DNA of 11,463 nt from Desulfobacteraceae bacterium (GCA_030620375.1 JAUXEW010000069.1:1-11463); one strand, 5' to 3'. Numbered from the stretch's first letter, positions 1 through 7,684 are shown. A program made the numbers and translations. The notes: generated from the sequence alone by a model not told the origin.

Positions 1-1791
1 GTTTAAATAAGCACCGGATTCACTGAAAAGATAAACCCTGGCGCCTTCCACATCATTTCCGGATCGATGGGCATGAATGTTTGCCATTCCCTGGTTGATT
101 GTCACGGTTGTATCTTCAAATTGAAAAGGATTTGACCAGAATTGATATCCCAGATAATCGACCCTGACCGTATATGGCTGATCCGGCAACCGAAAGGCTA
201 CCCGGCCGTCCGCATCCGTGGTCCGACGTTGGCTTAAATATGATCCGGACGGTTTGAAAAGATATACCTTAAGCCCTTCCAGCGGTGCCTGGGCCTGATA
301 ATATCCTTCTACGGAAACCGTCACATCTTTGGTATCTATCATAAAGACCTCTACAAGCGTGTCCGGAATCGTATAGACATCTGTCCAGAACTGATACCCC
401 AGATGATCAACCCGTATTTTGTAATTGCCGTCAGCCAGGTCAAACGTCACCCAACCTTCACTGCTGGTGGTGCCGCTTAGATTAAGGTATGCACCTTGCT
501 CGCTGAAAAGATAGCATTTAACCCCGACAAGCGGATCCGATTCATTCTCCAACACGGTGAGCGACAACCTGCCGCCGCCGGTACTTATCTCGATGGGGTT
601 TGTCTGGTCTGCGGCCAGTGTCTCTTCGCCGCTCCAGTATTGGCTTCCCTGGTAGTCGGCCCGGAAGTTATAAATTTCTGCGGGAAAGCTGAACAAGGCG
701 TTTCCGTCCGCACCTGTTGTCTGATGAAAATTTAAATAGGCGCCGGTCTCCGAAAACACATAAACCGGTATGCCTTCAATCGGCAAGCCGGCACCGGTTA
801 CCGTGATTTGGGCATCCGCCATGGGAATTTCAATGTCTGCGTCCTGGGCGATAATCTCATCCGACCAGAACTGATGCCCCAACCAGTCGGCCCTGACCTT
901 GAACGCTTGATCCGGTAGACTGAAAACAACTTCACCTTCACTGTCCGTCACCTGATATTGGTTTAAATAACTGCCGATGGCAGTGAAAAGATATATTTTT
1001 ATGCCTTCAATCGGCTCTGATGCTCCCTGAAACATGCCGGAAAGCGTAATTTTGACATCCTGATGAAAAAGGGTATAGGTATCCGACAGAATGGACGGAA
1101 CATTGTAGACGTTTGTCCAGAATTGGTATCCAAGATGATCGACCCGTATTTTATAATCACCGTCCGCCACATTAAAGGACACTTTTCCGTCACTGCTGGT
1201 TGTATCGTTTAGATTGAGATATGCCCCGGAATTGCTGAAGAGATAACACGTTGCATCCACAAGCGGATCGGTTTCGTTTTTTAATACCGTAAGCTCGAAT
1301 GTTCCCCCGCCGGCACTGATTTCAACCGGATTCATCATATCCGCTAAAAGCGTTTCTTCACCACTCCAGTATTGGTTGCCCTGGTAGTCGGCACGGAATT
1401 TATACGATTCCACGGGTAAGTGAAAAAATGCGTTCCCTTCCGGATCGGTAGTTTGAGAACGGTTTAAATACGCCCCGGACACTGAAAACAGATAAACCTT
1501 AACCTCCTCGATGGGTTGACCGTTACCTGTAACCGTGATTTGAGCGTCCGCCATGGGAATCATCACTTCGGCATCCTGGTTGATAAAATCTTCCGACCAG
1601 AACTGTTGACCCAAATAGTCGGCCCGGGCAGTATATATCTGTTCAGGAAGATGGAACCAGACACATCCGTTATTGTCTGTTGTCCGTGACTCGTTCATGT
1701 AGGACCCGGATGGTGTAAATAAATAGACGTTCACCGCTTCAATCGGCTCATCTATTGACTGAAATGACCCCTTCACCATTACGGAGATATC
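1..1791 (-). repeat. Higher-order repeat: three-domain unit repeated every 244 residues (732 bp)
   Basis: Within the array the domains recur as ordered triplets. Unit A covers residues 1456-1699 (1060-1791), unit B residues 1700-1943 (328-1059), and unit C starts at residue 1944 (1-327, cut by the window edge). Position 1 domains open with D-x-x-V-x-(V/L)-x-G and end near IPMAD in A and B. Position 2 domains open AQITVTG and carry FRADYQGxQYWSGEETL. Position 3 domains open LTVLxNExDPLV and carry YKIRVDHLGYQFWT. Equivalent ccag tetramers lie exactly 732 bp apart for all three A/B pairs: 1597/865, 1366/634 and 1117/385. The B/C pair 865/136 is 729 bp apart. Confidence 0.9.
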
Positions 1792-2535
1792 GTTATGGGG
1801 AATTGTCAAATCAATTTCCGTATCCTGATCGATGAATGTATCGATACTCCAGAACGGATAACCAAGGTAATCGGCACGGACTTTAAATATGCCTTCGGGC
1901 ACGCAAAATTCCACAATACCGGTCTCACCGGCAACCTGATTAAGGCTTAAATAACTCCCGTTTTCACTAAAAAGATATACCTTGATTCCTTCCATGGGAG
2001 TTTGGGCGTCTTCCCGGAAAGTAACTCGAAAAATCCCCCCTCCTGCCTGGATGGCCACAATATTCGCGCCACCGGTTGTAATGGTTGCTATGCCGCTGAA
2101 GTATTGGTTCCCCAGAATATCCGCCCGGAACATAAAGTTCGCACCCACGGGGAAATCAAAATTAACATTGCCGTTTTCATCGGTCTCACCGCTAACACTT
2201 AAATATGAGCCATTTTCTGTAAACAGGTAGACCTTTATGCCCTGGGCAACACCCGTTGAGGTGGTCACATTGACTTCAACCGGTTCCATTTCAATGATCA
2301 AATCCGATCGAACTTGATCGGGCAAAGTCATGGGATCGGTCCAAAAATGATGTCCCAGAAAATCGACCCTGAATTTGTAATTCCCTGCTTGAAAATCATT
2401 CGGATTAAAATGCGCAACTCCCTGATCGTCCGTCACCGCGGATTTCCCCGTATAAGATCCGGTTTCGGTAAACGCGTATGTGTTTAACCCGGCTATTCCC
2501 GCCCATGTTTGGCTTATCACCGTAACGGATATGTC
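1..2535 (-). repeat. Tandem array of about 10.5 'YLF...FW' beta domains (carboxypeptidase regulatory-like style)
   Basis: Residues 1208-2052 of the giant protein hold ten full domains and the start of an eleventh. Each follows one pattern: a strand, then P-(I/L)-E-G-x-K-V-Y-L-F-S, then G-S/A-Y-L, T-D-x-x-G-x-V-x-F, and R-A/V-D-Y-L-G-x-Q-F-W-S. The conserved aromatic before S/T is Trp at residues 1272, 1436, 1520, 1597, 1680, 1764, 1841, 1924 and 2007, and Phe at 1353. Spacings are therefore 81, 83, 84, 77, 83, 84, 77, 83 and 83. The pattern resembles small bacterial beta-sandwich repeats of the carboxypeptidase-regulatory-like kind; that assignment is by eye. The array runs off the window edge, so the copy number is a minimum. 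Confidence 0.9.
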
Positions 2536-5500
2536 TTCCTCGATGACATATTCAAAAGCCACGGGTTCGCTCTGATTTCCGGCAACGTCGATGCATATGA
2601 CTGAAAGCACTGTCGTTTCTGCGATCTCTATGGGGGCGTCGTAGCAAAGCGAGGTTATTGTCGGGATGCTGCCGTCGAGGGTATAATAGATATCAGCCGG
2701 CTCATCGGTCAAAAGAGCAACCTGGACAATATTGCCGTAGAAGCCGGGGCCGGGTTCGGGTTCCACATTCGGCGGTGTGCGGTCTATTGTAATGAGTGCG
2801 GGTGCATATACGGATTGGGAAGACGATCCGTCAGTAATGGTTGCATACAGATAAAAGCCGCCTTCCAGGTCTGAAACATCCCACTCATATTGATCATCAG
2901 GACCCTCGGGATCTTCTTCCAGATCGCCCGCAATCAGAGTGCCGTCTATTCCCGAATTATCCGTGTCGAAATATAATGTGATGACCGCATTGCTGTCCGG
3001 GTCTTCGTCTTCCCACTGAACGAACACGATTTGATCCTTCGTAACCAAATCCCCGGCAGGCGCCGCAAAGGTTATGGCCGGCGGATCATTGATGCCGTCA
3101 TCTTTGACAAAAAAATAAAAAACAGGCGTCCATTCACCGGTCATGCCGTGCTCATCAATGGATTGCGCTTTCCAATAATACGGATGGCTGTCTTCCAAGA
3201 GGGGAATGACAAACGGTTGTGATTCAGGCACATCACCTGAATACATTTCTTCCGTCAGAAGAGCGTCGCCGTAAATCTCGATTCGATAGGTTATTGCATC
3301 ATTGTCAGGTTCGACCACCGGTGCCAATAGAAGTTTAGGCGTCAACGTGTCAACCCATGCATTTTCCCCTGGATTTTTTATGGTGGGACAGGGTGGAGAA
3401 TCGTTCGTCGTATTGACAAAAAATATTCCGCACGCCCAGGGACTTTCCGCGGCGCCGTCACCGGCCTTTACCCGCCAGTAATATGTTGTGTTATCGGTAA
3501 GGCCCGAAACAGGCCATTGGACTGAAACGGTTGTGCCGAATATCTCTTCGGAAGTTTGTTTTACCGGGCTGTCAAAGGTAGGGACCGTATCCAGCTCAAA
3601 AACATAATACAAATCGTCGTTTTCAGGATCCGTGGAAACGGCCGCCTCAATATCCAAATCCTGCCGATCTATCTCACTATTTTGCGCCGGCCATAGTATT
3701 TCAGGGACGGTCGGAGATGCATTTGAAGTCTGGACATAGAACGAAGACATGAGTTCCGCCGTTTCACCGTTTCCCTCCGAAACCGTTGATTTCCAGAAGT
3801 ATTCGGCATCGTCGTCCAAGGGGGGTGAAACCAGTGCGGACGTGGTCCCGTTTTCACCTTCTAAAATATCATCAAATGATGCAACGGGCAGGGTCATACT
3901 GCTGTCCGAATATACTTCAAATGCATATGTCAGTAAATCTCCATCCGGGTCGTTGCTGTTTGTCACTTCCAAAACCGGCGTCCGGGTACCGACATCACTG
4001 TTTTCAGCGGGATAACTGATATGCATTTCTCCCGGTGCATCATTTTGAAGATTGACGAAAAATGACCCATAATTCCACAGACTATGGGCAGTGCCGTCAC
4101 AAGCCCGGACCCGCCAGTAATACCATGAATTGTCTTTTAGTCTGACCGTTACCGGCCATGATGTCGTCGTTGTAGTTTCCGCGACGTTTAAATTCTCATC
4201 CACCTCTTGGGTTAACTGTGGATCTTTGAACACCTGGAATTCATAAAACACATCATCCCCGTCCGGATCGATGCTGTTTTCGATGATCAGGTCAGGTAAT
4301 TGACTGTTCACATGACTTTCTTCGGACGGAAAAATAATGTAGGGAAGGCCGGGTGCATGGTCGTTTTCAGCCGGATTTGTCCCAAGCAGATACTCTTGCA
4401 GATCCGATATGCCGTCACCGTCAAAATCACCCGTACCGTCACGACTCAAATCACCGAAATTCCCTATTTCCCAGTCGTCCGCCATGCCGTCGCAATCCGC
4501 ATCCCATTCCGGGCATATGGCTATGGTCGTGACGGCAGTGTCGGTCAACAGGCCGTCGGATGCTTCGAACGTAACGATATAGGTTCCGGCCTGTCCGATC
4601 TGCGAGGTCCAATCGAATATTCCCGTACCGTCATTGTTGTCCGTGAAATTCGCTCCCGCGGGAAGTGTTGCAGCTAAAAGAACGGGGATCGTTCCGTCGG
4701 GATCCGAGGCCTCCACAATGAATGACATTGTTTGCCCTTCGGCACCGACTTTATCCGGTATGAATTGAATCACCGGCGGTTGCGGCATTGATTCGTATTC
4801 ATCAAAGACGATGGTGTATGAACCGGTGGTATTCACATCAAACAAGTTTAAGAAATAATTCCAGGAATGGTCCTCGTTTCGCGTTTTGGAAAGCCAGGTA
4901 TTTTCCGGCTTTATCACTTTTCCATCGGACCGAATTGCCGCAATCCGTCTTTTCCCGCCGTCATGAGGATCCGGAACCCGGACAAACATGCAGCCCGCCG
5001 TATCGGGTATGGACAGCGCATAGGCGGTTTCGGATCCTGTCTGGTATTCGAAATTCAGCAAGGCGTTTGATGATTGATCGGTTACCGCGGCATCCGTTGC
5101 ATCGGATTCATATACAATAAGACCGTTTTGGCCGGCCGCCAAAAAGTCGGTAACCGCGTCTCGTCCGGGAAGATCCACGATGACGTCTTGAATCAGAAAA
5201 TGTGTGTTTATTTCATTGATGAGCGAAGTGGAATCGCCTCCCAGTTCGTCGGAATGTGAAAATTTCGCATCAAATGCCGTAAATTTTCCGGAGAGGCTGC
5301 ACGTCATGACCCACCTGCCCACCGAAGCACCGCCTGAAGGCATATCCCCGAAATCGATCAGCAGGCTGTTTGGAACCATGACACCGTTGACTTCACAACT
5401 TGATATAACAAAACCGACCAGCAGTCCTTGATCATTTTCCACAATTTCAGGCTGCGCCGAATCGATCTTTAAATCTTTTGCCGTTCCGTACCCGTTGTTT

Positions 5501-6156
5501 TTTACACGAACACCCAAAGTAAAAGGGATCGGCGGCTCAATCTCCGGGGTCCAGGCGTCGTCACCGAATACGTCTTTTGTTAAAAAATAATCGAGTTCAA
5601 GTTCCGGCATGGGTTTGACAATGATATAATCCGGTGTGACAATCATTGAATGCTCTTCACCACCGATCGTGTAATTGAGTTTTGCCCCGACAAAATACAG
5701 GGTGCCGCTTCCCAGGCCGTTTGCGGCGCCCGGAGATGGGATGATGAGCCAGTGCAGATCCGATGCGGAAGACGGGGAGACCGGATCGATCTGCCATGAT
5801 CCGTCGCCGTTGTCCGTCATATTTCCCGAGTCTTCCCGAATAAAGAATACCGCGCCGGTATTATTCGGATCAGAACTTGCCCATACGGGATTCTCTTCTT
5901 CATCGCTAAACGTCACTTCCACTTTCAGGTCTTCAAGTGTGACGTGAGACAACCCGTTATTGATTCGCATATGCGCGTCGAAGGCCTGCCTTTCTAAAGT
6001 CAGTTCCTGTTTAATTTCTATTTTGACTTCAGCGCATACGGATTCTTCCGCAGATGTGATTGCCGGGAAACAGCCGATCAGCAACACCAGGAGTATGGAC
6101 CATAAATGTATGCAACTTTTCGCCAAACATGATTTGGTGGGATTTGCTATTTTCAT
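1..6156 (-). CDS. Giant modular secreted/surface protein, 3' end outside window (at least 2052 aa)
   Basis: The minus strand reads open from ATG at 6156 to the window edge with no stop; GGAGAG (6161-6166) lies 4 nt before the ATG. Residues 1-36 form a signal sequence (Lys-containing start, hydrophobic 18-36, TSA|EE cleavage candidate; an LIGC lipobox ends at Cys29). Residues about 37-455 are an N-terminal region of unrecognised family, beta-rich by appearance. Residues about 460-547 resemble a putative Ig (He_PIG/cadherin-like) domain. Residues 548-599 are an Asp-rich DxDxDG-type segment like thrombospondin type-3 or EF-hand calcium motifs. Residues 600-1024 are four fibronectin-III-like repeats, 1027-1124 another Ig-like domain, and 1125-1201 resemble the chitobiase C-terminal type (YYTLDGS, DVAGNQS). 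Residues 1208-2052 are tandem 'YLF...FW' domains. A structural or adhesive extracellular role is inferred; no catalytic domain was seen. Domain names rest on motif recognition only. Confidence 0.9.
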   Translation of the reverse strand, partial: MKIANPTKSCLAKSCIHLWSILLVLLIGCFPAITSAEESVCAEVKIEIKQELTLERQAFDAHMRINNGLSHVTLEDLKVEVTFSDEEENPVWASSDPNNTGAVFFIREDSGNMTDNGDGSWQIDPVSPSSASDLHWLIIPSPGAANGLGSGTLYFVGAKLNYTIGGEEHSMIVTPDYIIVKPMPELELDYFLTKDVFGDDAWTPEIEPPIPFTLGVRVKNNGYGTAKDLKIDSAQPEIVENDQGLLVGFVISSCEVNGVMVPNSLLIDFGDMPSGGASVGRWVMTCSLSGKFTAFDAKFSHSDELGGDSTSLINEINTHFLIQDVIVDLPGRDAVTDFLAAGQNGLIVYESDATDAAVTDQSSNALLNFEYQTGSETAYALSIPDTAGCMFVRVPDPHDGGKRRIAAIRSDGKVIKPENTWLSKTRNEDHSWNYFLNLFDVNTTGSYTIVFDEYESMPQPPVIQFIPDKVGAEGQTMSFIVEASDPDGTIPVLLAATLPAGANFTDNNDGTGIFDWTSQIGQAGTYIVTFEASDGLLTDTAVTTIAICPEWDADCDGMADDWEIGNFGDLSRDGTGDFDGDGISDLQEYLLGTNPAENDHAPGLPYIIFPSEESHVNSQLPDLIIENSIDPDGDDVFYEFQVFKDPQLTQEVDENLNVAETTTTTSWPVTVRLKDNSWYYWRVRACDGTAHSLWNYGSFFVNLQNDAPGEMHISYPAENSDVGTRTPVLEVTNSNDPDGDLLTYAFEVYSDSSMTLPVASFDDILEGENGTTSALVSPPLDDDAEYFWKSTVSEGNGETAELMSSFYVQTSNASPTVPEILWPAQNSEIDRQDLDIEAAVSTDPENDDLYYVFELDTVPTFDSPVKQTSEEIFGTTVSVQWPVSGLTDNTTYYWRVKAGDGAAESPWACGIFFVNTTNDSPPCPTIKNPGENAWVDTLTPKLLLAPVVEPDNDAITYRIEIYGDALLTEEMYSGDVPESQPFVIPLLEDSHPYYWKAQSIDEHGMTGEWTPVFYFFVKDDGINDPPAITFAAPAGDLVTKDQIVFVQWEDEDPDSNAVITLYFDTDNSGIDGTLIAGDLEEDPEGPDDQYEWDVSDLEGGFYLYATITDGSSSQSVYAPALITIDRTPPNVEPEPGPGFYGNIVQVALLTDEPADIYYTLDGSIPTITSLCYDAPIEIAETTVLSVICIDVAGNQSEPVAFEYVIEEDISVTVISQTWAGIAGLNTYAFTETGSYTGKSAVTDDQGVAHFNPNDFQAGNYKFRVDFLGHHFWTDPMTLPDQVRSDLIIEMEPVEVNVTTSTGVAQGIKVYLFTENGSYLSVSGETDENGNVNFDFPVGANFMFRADILGNQYFSGIATITTGGANIVAIQAGGGIFRVTFREDAQTPMEGIKVYLFSENGSYLSLNQVAGETGIVEFCVPEGIFKVRADYLGYPFWSIDTFIDQDTEIDLTIPHNDISVMVKGSFQSIDEPIEAVNVYLFTPSGSYMNESRTTDNNGCVWFHLPEQIYTARADYLGQQFWSEDFINQDAEVMIPMADAQITVTGNGQPIEEVKVYLFSVSGAYLNRSQTTDPEGNAFFHLPVESYKFRADYQGNQYWSGEETLLADMMNPVEISAGGGTFELTVLKNETDPLVDATCYLFSNSGAYLNLNDTTSSDGKVSFNVADGDYKIRVDHLGYQFWTNVYNVPSILSDTYTLFHQDVKITLSGMFQGASEPIEGIKIYLFTAIGSYLNQYQVTDSEGEVVFSLPDQAFKVRADWLGHQFWSDEIIAQDADIEIPMADAQITVTGAGLPIEGIPVYVFSETGAYLNFHQTTGADGNALFSFPAEIYNFRADYQGSQYWSGEETLAADQTNPIEISTGGGRLSLTVLENESDPLVGVKCYLFSEQGAYLNLSGTTSSEGWVTFDLADGNYKIRVDHLGYQFWTDVYTIPDTLVEVFMIDTKDVTVSVEGYYQAQAPLEGLKVYLFKPSGSYLSQRRTTDADGRVAFRLPDQPYTVRVDYLGYQFWSNPFQFEDTTVTINQGMANIHAHRSGNDVEGARVYLFSESGAYLN
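3085..4359 (-). repeat. Four tandem fibronectin-III-like domains
   Basis: Residues 600-1024 of the giant protein contain four repeats of 104-109 residues, starting near residues 600, 709, 816 and 921. The shared pattern is P-x-x-x-x-P-x-x-x-S-x-V, then D-P-(D/E)-(G/N)-D-x-(L/V)-x-Y-x-F-E, a variable loop, then Y-Y-W-(R/K)-V-(R/K)-A-x-D-G, and F-F-V-N-x-x-N-D-x-P linking to the next copy. Repeats 1 and 3 are closest to each other (YYWRVRACDG and YYWRVKAGDG); repeats 2 and 4 diverge more. These are likely extracellular spacer or binding domains. Confidence 0.75.
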
Positions 6157-6243
6157 TTTTCTCTCCGGGTTGCCATAGGAAATTTTCATCGGTATTAAAT
6201 AAGCCCCGTTCCCCTATCTTTTCAAAACCTTTAGAAATCTGGA

Positions 6244-6262
6244 TGCCGGATCAAGTCCGGCA
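6244..6262. repeat. REP-like palindrome, perfect 7-bp stem
   Basis: TGCCGGA and TCCGGCA flank a 5-nt loop (TCAAG); the flanking A/T adds an eighth pair. It lies in the 252-bp spacer between the transglutaminase-like gene and the giant gene. No T-run follows on either strand, so it does not look like an intrinsic terminator. It resembles the dispersed 'CCGGATCAAGTCCGG ... GACGAG' intergenic palindromes seen in many proteobacterial genomes. The dispersed nature cannot be tested in this window, where only one copy is present. Confidence 0.55.
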
Positions 6263-6369
6263 TGACGAGCAAACTTTGGCCTCTCAAGGTTTTTTTATTT
6301 CTTTGATCGGACGAGGACTATTATGAACACAGTGCATCAACATTATGTTTTACTTTATTTGGTTTGCTG

Positions 6370-6392
6370 ATCCCGTCTCGCTGAAGCGGGAT
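6370..6392. repeat. Short inverted repeat after the transglutaminase-like gene
   Basis: ATCCCG and CGGGAT form a 6-bp stem around an 11-nt loop, 17 nt downstream of the transglutaminase-like stop codon. Neither strand has a following T-tract, so termination here is not supported and transcription may continue into the giant gene. It may be another REP-like element. Confidence 0.4.
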
Positions 6393-6408
6393 GGGAAATG
6401 CATTCATA

Positions 6409-7311
6409 TTAAGAATCCATTTTTGCGCTTAACGCTTTATGTGAAACCCGAAACCGTTCAAAAAGCGGAAACGGGCGGTCAAATGATTCACCATGGACGT
6501 ACATGGCAATATATGCGGTATGTTGCGTTAAGAATTTCTTTTTCTGCGGGTCGGCGATCCGCCATGTTTTTCCAAGGCAAAATTCCGCCCAGTTATGATA
6601 ATCAATGGGCTTCAAAACAGTATCCCGAGTGCAGACATAGCCTCCGATAACCCTTGCCGGTATTTTGGCCGCCCGACACAGGGCGGTAAAAAGTGCCGCA
6701 TATTCCGTGCAGTCCCCTTCCTTTTGACGAAAAGCGTACAATGCACCCATAGCGGCATCGGAATAACCGCTGTATCGGATATGTTTTGAAACCCAATTGT
6801 AAAATCGAGAGACGGTTTTTATCTGCGTTTGGGCAGTTAATTTCCGGGATTGTTCCATAATTGCGGGATGATCGGACTCAATGCCGGATTCAGGCCCGAG
6901 AAATAGTGCCGAATCAGGAGCTGAAGTGGTATTGGCAGTAGCATCTGAAACCAAAATATCGGCCGTAACGGTAATCACCCGGCAGGCATATGGCGGAATT
7001 TTTTCCAGCGTAAAGCAAAGCGCTTGATTTCCCATCCGGTCTTGGATGATCTTGTAAGGATGAGACGCCTCTATATTTACACAGCGTTGATTTGATGTTT
7101 GGTTAACCGGGGCAAAGGTCCAAAAATCCGCGCTTTCAACCAATCGCTCGGTTGTATTTTGAATAGTGAAACCATAACGTATTTTTCTGAAAAGCGCCCT
7201 GTCCGACACCGCCCCATCGTCGGATAACGGCTTGCCTGGCCCTGAGATTATGATGCCGATGATCAACCCGATGATTAAAAGAGAGGGGATTATATAAAGG
7301 GTTTTATACAA
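6409..7311 (-). CDS. Exported or membrane-anchored transglutaminase-fold cysteine enzyme (300 aa)
   Basis: The protein belongs to the transglutaminase-like superfamily (PF01841 type). The catalytic Cys lies in EGDCTEYAALFTALCR (Cys201), the His in DYHNWAEF (His239) and the Asp in WRIADPQ (Asp254), giving a complete Cys-His-Asp triad. Residues 5-23 are a strongly hydrophobic segment (IIPSLLIIGLIIGIIIS-like), so it is probably a signal anchor with the enzyme outside the cytoplasmic membrane. Residues about 40-125 look like a beta-rich N-terminal domain of the kind often preceding bacterial transglutaminase cores. The start is TTG at 7311: it follows GAGG by 8 nt, an in-frame TAA lies just upstream (7333-7335), and there is no early ATG. 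Bacterial relatives are mostly peptidases or amide hydrolases rather than crosslinkers; the actual reaction is unknown. The giant secreted protein is the next gene on the same strand. Confidence 0.88.
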   Translation of the reverse strand: MYKTLYIIPSLLIIGLIIGIIISGPGKPLSDDGAVSDRALFRKIRYGFTIQNTTERLVESADFWTFAPVNQTSNQRCVNIEASHPYKIIQDRMGNQALCFTLEKIPPYACRVITVTADILVSDATANTTSAPDSALFLGPESGIESDHPAIMEQSRKLTAQTQIKTVSRFYNWVSKHIRYSGYSDAAMGALYAFRQKEGDCTEYAALFTALCRAAKIPARVIGGYVCTRDTVLKPIDYHNWAEFCLGKTWRIADPQKKKFLTQHTAYIAMYVHGESFDRPFPLFERFRVSHKALSAKMDS

Positions 7312-7319
7312 AATATATA

Positions 7320-7323
7320 CCTC
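7320..7323 (-). promoter_or_regulatory. Ribosome binding site that decides the TTG start
   Basis: On the minus strand GAGG lies 8 nt before TTG at 7311. The frame has a TAA stop at 7333-7335 and no ATG or GTG between the two, while the hydrophobic segment begins right after TTG. This favours TTG as the true start of the transglutaminase-like gene. Confidence 0.6.
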
Positions 7324-7367
7324 TATTAACTCTTAATGCTATTTTTTCTAATGGTTATTGATTATTT

Positions 7368-7396
7368 TATATAATTAACCTTGTTGATAAAAACAA
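7368..7396 (-). promoter_or_regulatory. Candidate promoter for the transglutaminase-like gene
   Basis: Read on the minus strand, TTGTTT (7391-7396) and TATATA (7368-7373) are separated by 17 nt, which matches sigma-70-type spacing. The hexamers match the consensus only partly and the region is AT-rich, so chance matches are likely. It would place the transcript start about 50 nt before the TTG codon. Confidence 0.3.
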
Positions 7397-7397
7397 G
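7380..7397. promoter_or_regulatory. 18-bp palindrome overlapping the candidate -35, possible operator
   Basis: CTTGTT and AACAAG form perfect 6-bp arms around GATAAA. The site covers the candidate -35 hexamer of the minus-strand promoter, a position where a repressor would act. It could be chance in AT-rich DNA; no regulator gene lies nearby. Confidence 0.25.
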
Positions 7398-7606
7398 CAA
7401 AAAATTAAGATATAGAGCCTCCGCATAAATTTATTTGAGGCTATTGCGCGTGTGAATGAATACCATTTGATCGATTGATATGCTTACTTTTTAACCAGCG
7501 GTCCCCCTGCTTCAGCGTCCCCTCTGCTTTTACAATCTTGTGATTCTTTTTTGGTCAAGAGTGATTCCATTTGTAATCTGAAAAAATTTAAGATAAAAAT
7601 AAAGCT

Positions 7607-7627
7607 CCCCGCCGCAAGCGGACGGGG
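7607..7627. repeat. GC-rich hairpin (REP-like) upstream of the phosphatase gene
   Basis: CCCCG-CCG pairs with CGG-a-CGGGG, with a CAAG tetraloop and one bulged A. The flanks are AT-rich on both sides, which makes it stand out. On the minus strand it is followed by a T-rich stretch, but no minus-strand gene ends here, so a terminator role is not obvious. If the phosphatase transcript starts upstream, the hairpin would lie in its 5' leader. It resembles short intergenic palindromes recalled from Desulfobacterales genomes. Confidence 0.5.
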
Positions 7628-7684
7628 TATTAAAAAAATACAATAAAAATTTAGAGGTTTTGGAATTAACGAGGAACGCCGACT

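Larger units (their letters stand above)
7312..7684. other. Divergent AT-rich intergenic region, no gene seen
   Basis: This 373-bp stretch separates the minus-strand transglutaminase-like gene from the plus-strand histidine phosphatase gene. It holds a weak minus-strand promoter candidate, an 18-bp palindrome near 7380-7397, and a GC-rich hairpin at 7607-7627. On the plus strand TTGTAA (7571-7576) and TAAAAA (7594-7599), 17 nt apart, are a poor promoter candidate for the phosphatase. I see no convincing small gene, riboswitch or RNA gene in the remainder. Confidence 0.6.

Noticed and set aside
1..2535. CRISPR or satellite-like DNA repeat array
   Set aside because: The repetition is in coding sequence with codon-level periodicity and diverged copies; there are no identical short repeats with unique spacers.
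496..5947. Many plus-strand open frames of 60-125 codons opposite the giant gene
   Set aside because: They lie antisense to a continuous, repeat-structured reading frame, show no family motifs, and lack consistent ribosome binding sites.
6282..6310. T-run near 6290-6300 as a plus-strand terminator
   Set aside because: No stable stem directly precedes it and no plus-strand gene ends there.
6345..6650. Plus-strand open frame of 101 codons across the 3' end of the transglutaminase-like gene
   Set aside because: It is mostly antisense to a gene with an intact catalytic triad, and its product has no recognisable feature.
6409..7311. LapG-family (BTLCP) periplasmic protease
   Set aside because: The motif context around Cys201, His239 and Asp254 fits the general PF01841 transglutaminase core better; no LapD or GGDEF/EAL gene is nearby.
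7607..7650. GC hairpin followed by an A-rich run read as an intrinsic terminator
   Set aside because: On the plus strand the run is A, not T, and the phosphatase gene begins right after it. On the minus strand no gene ends before it.
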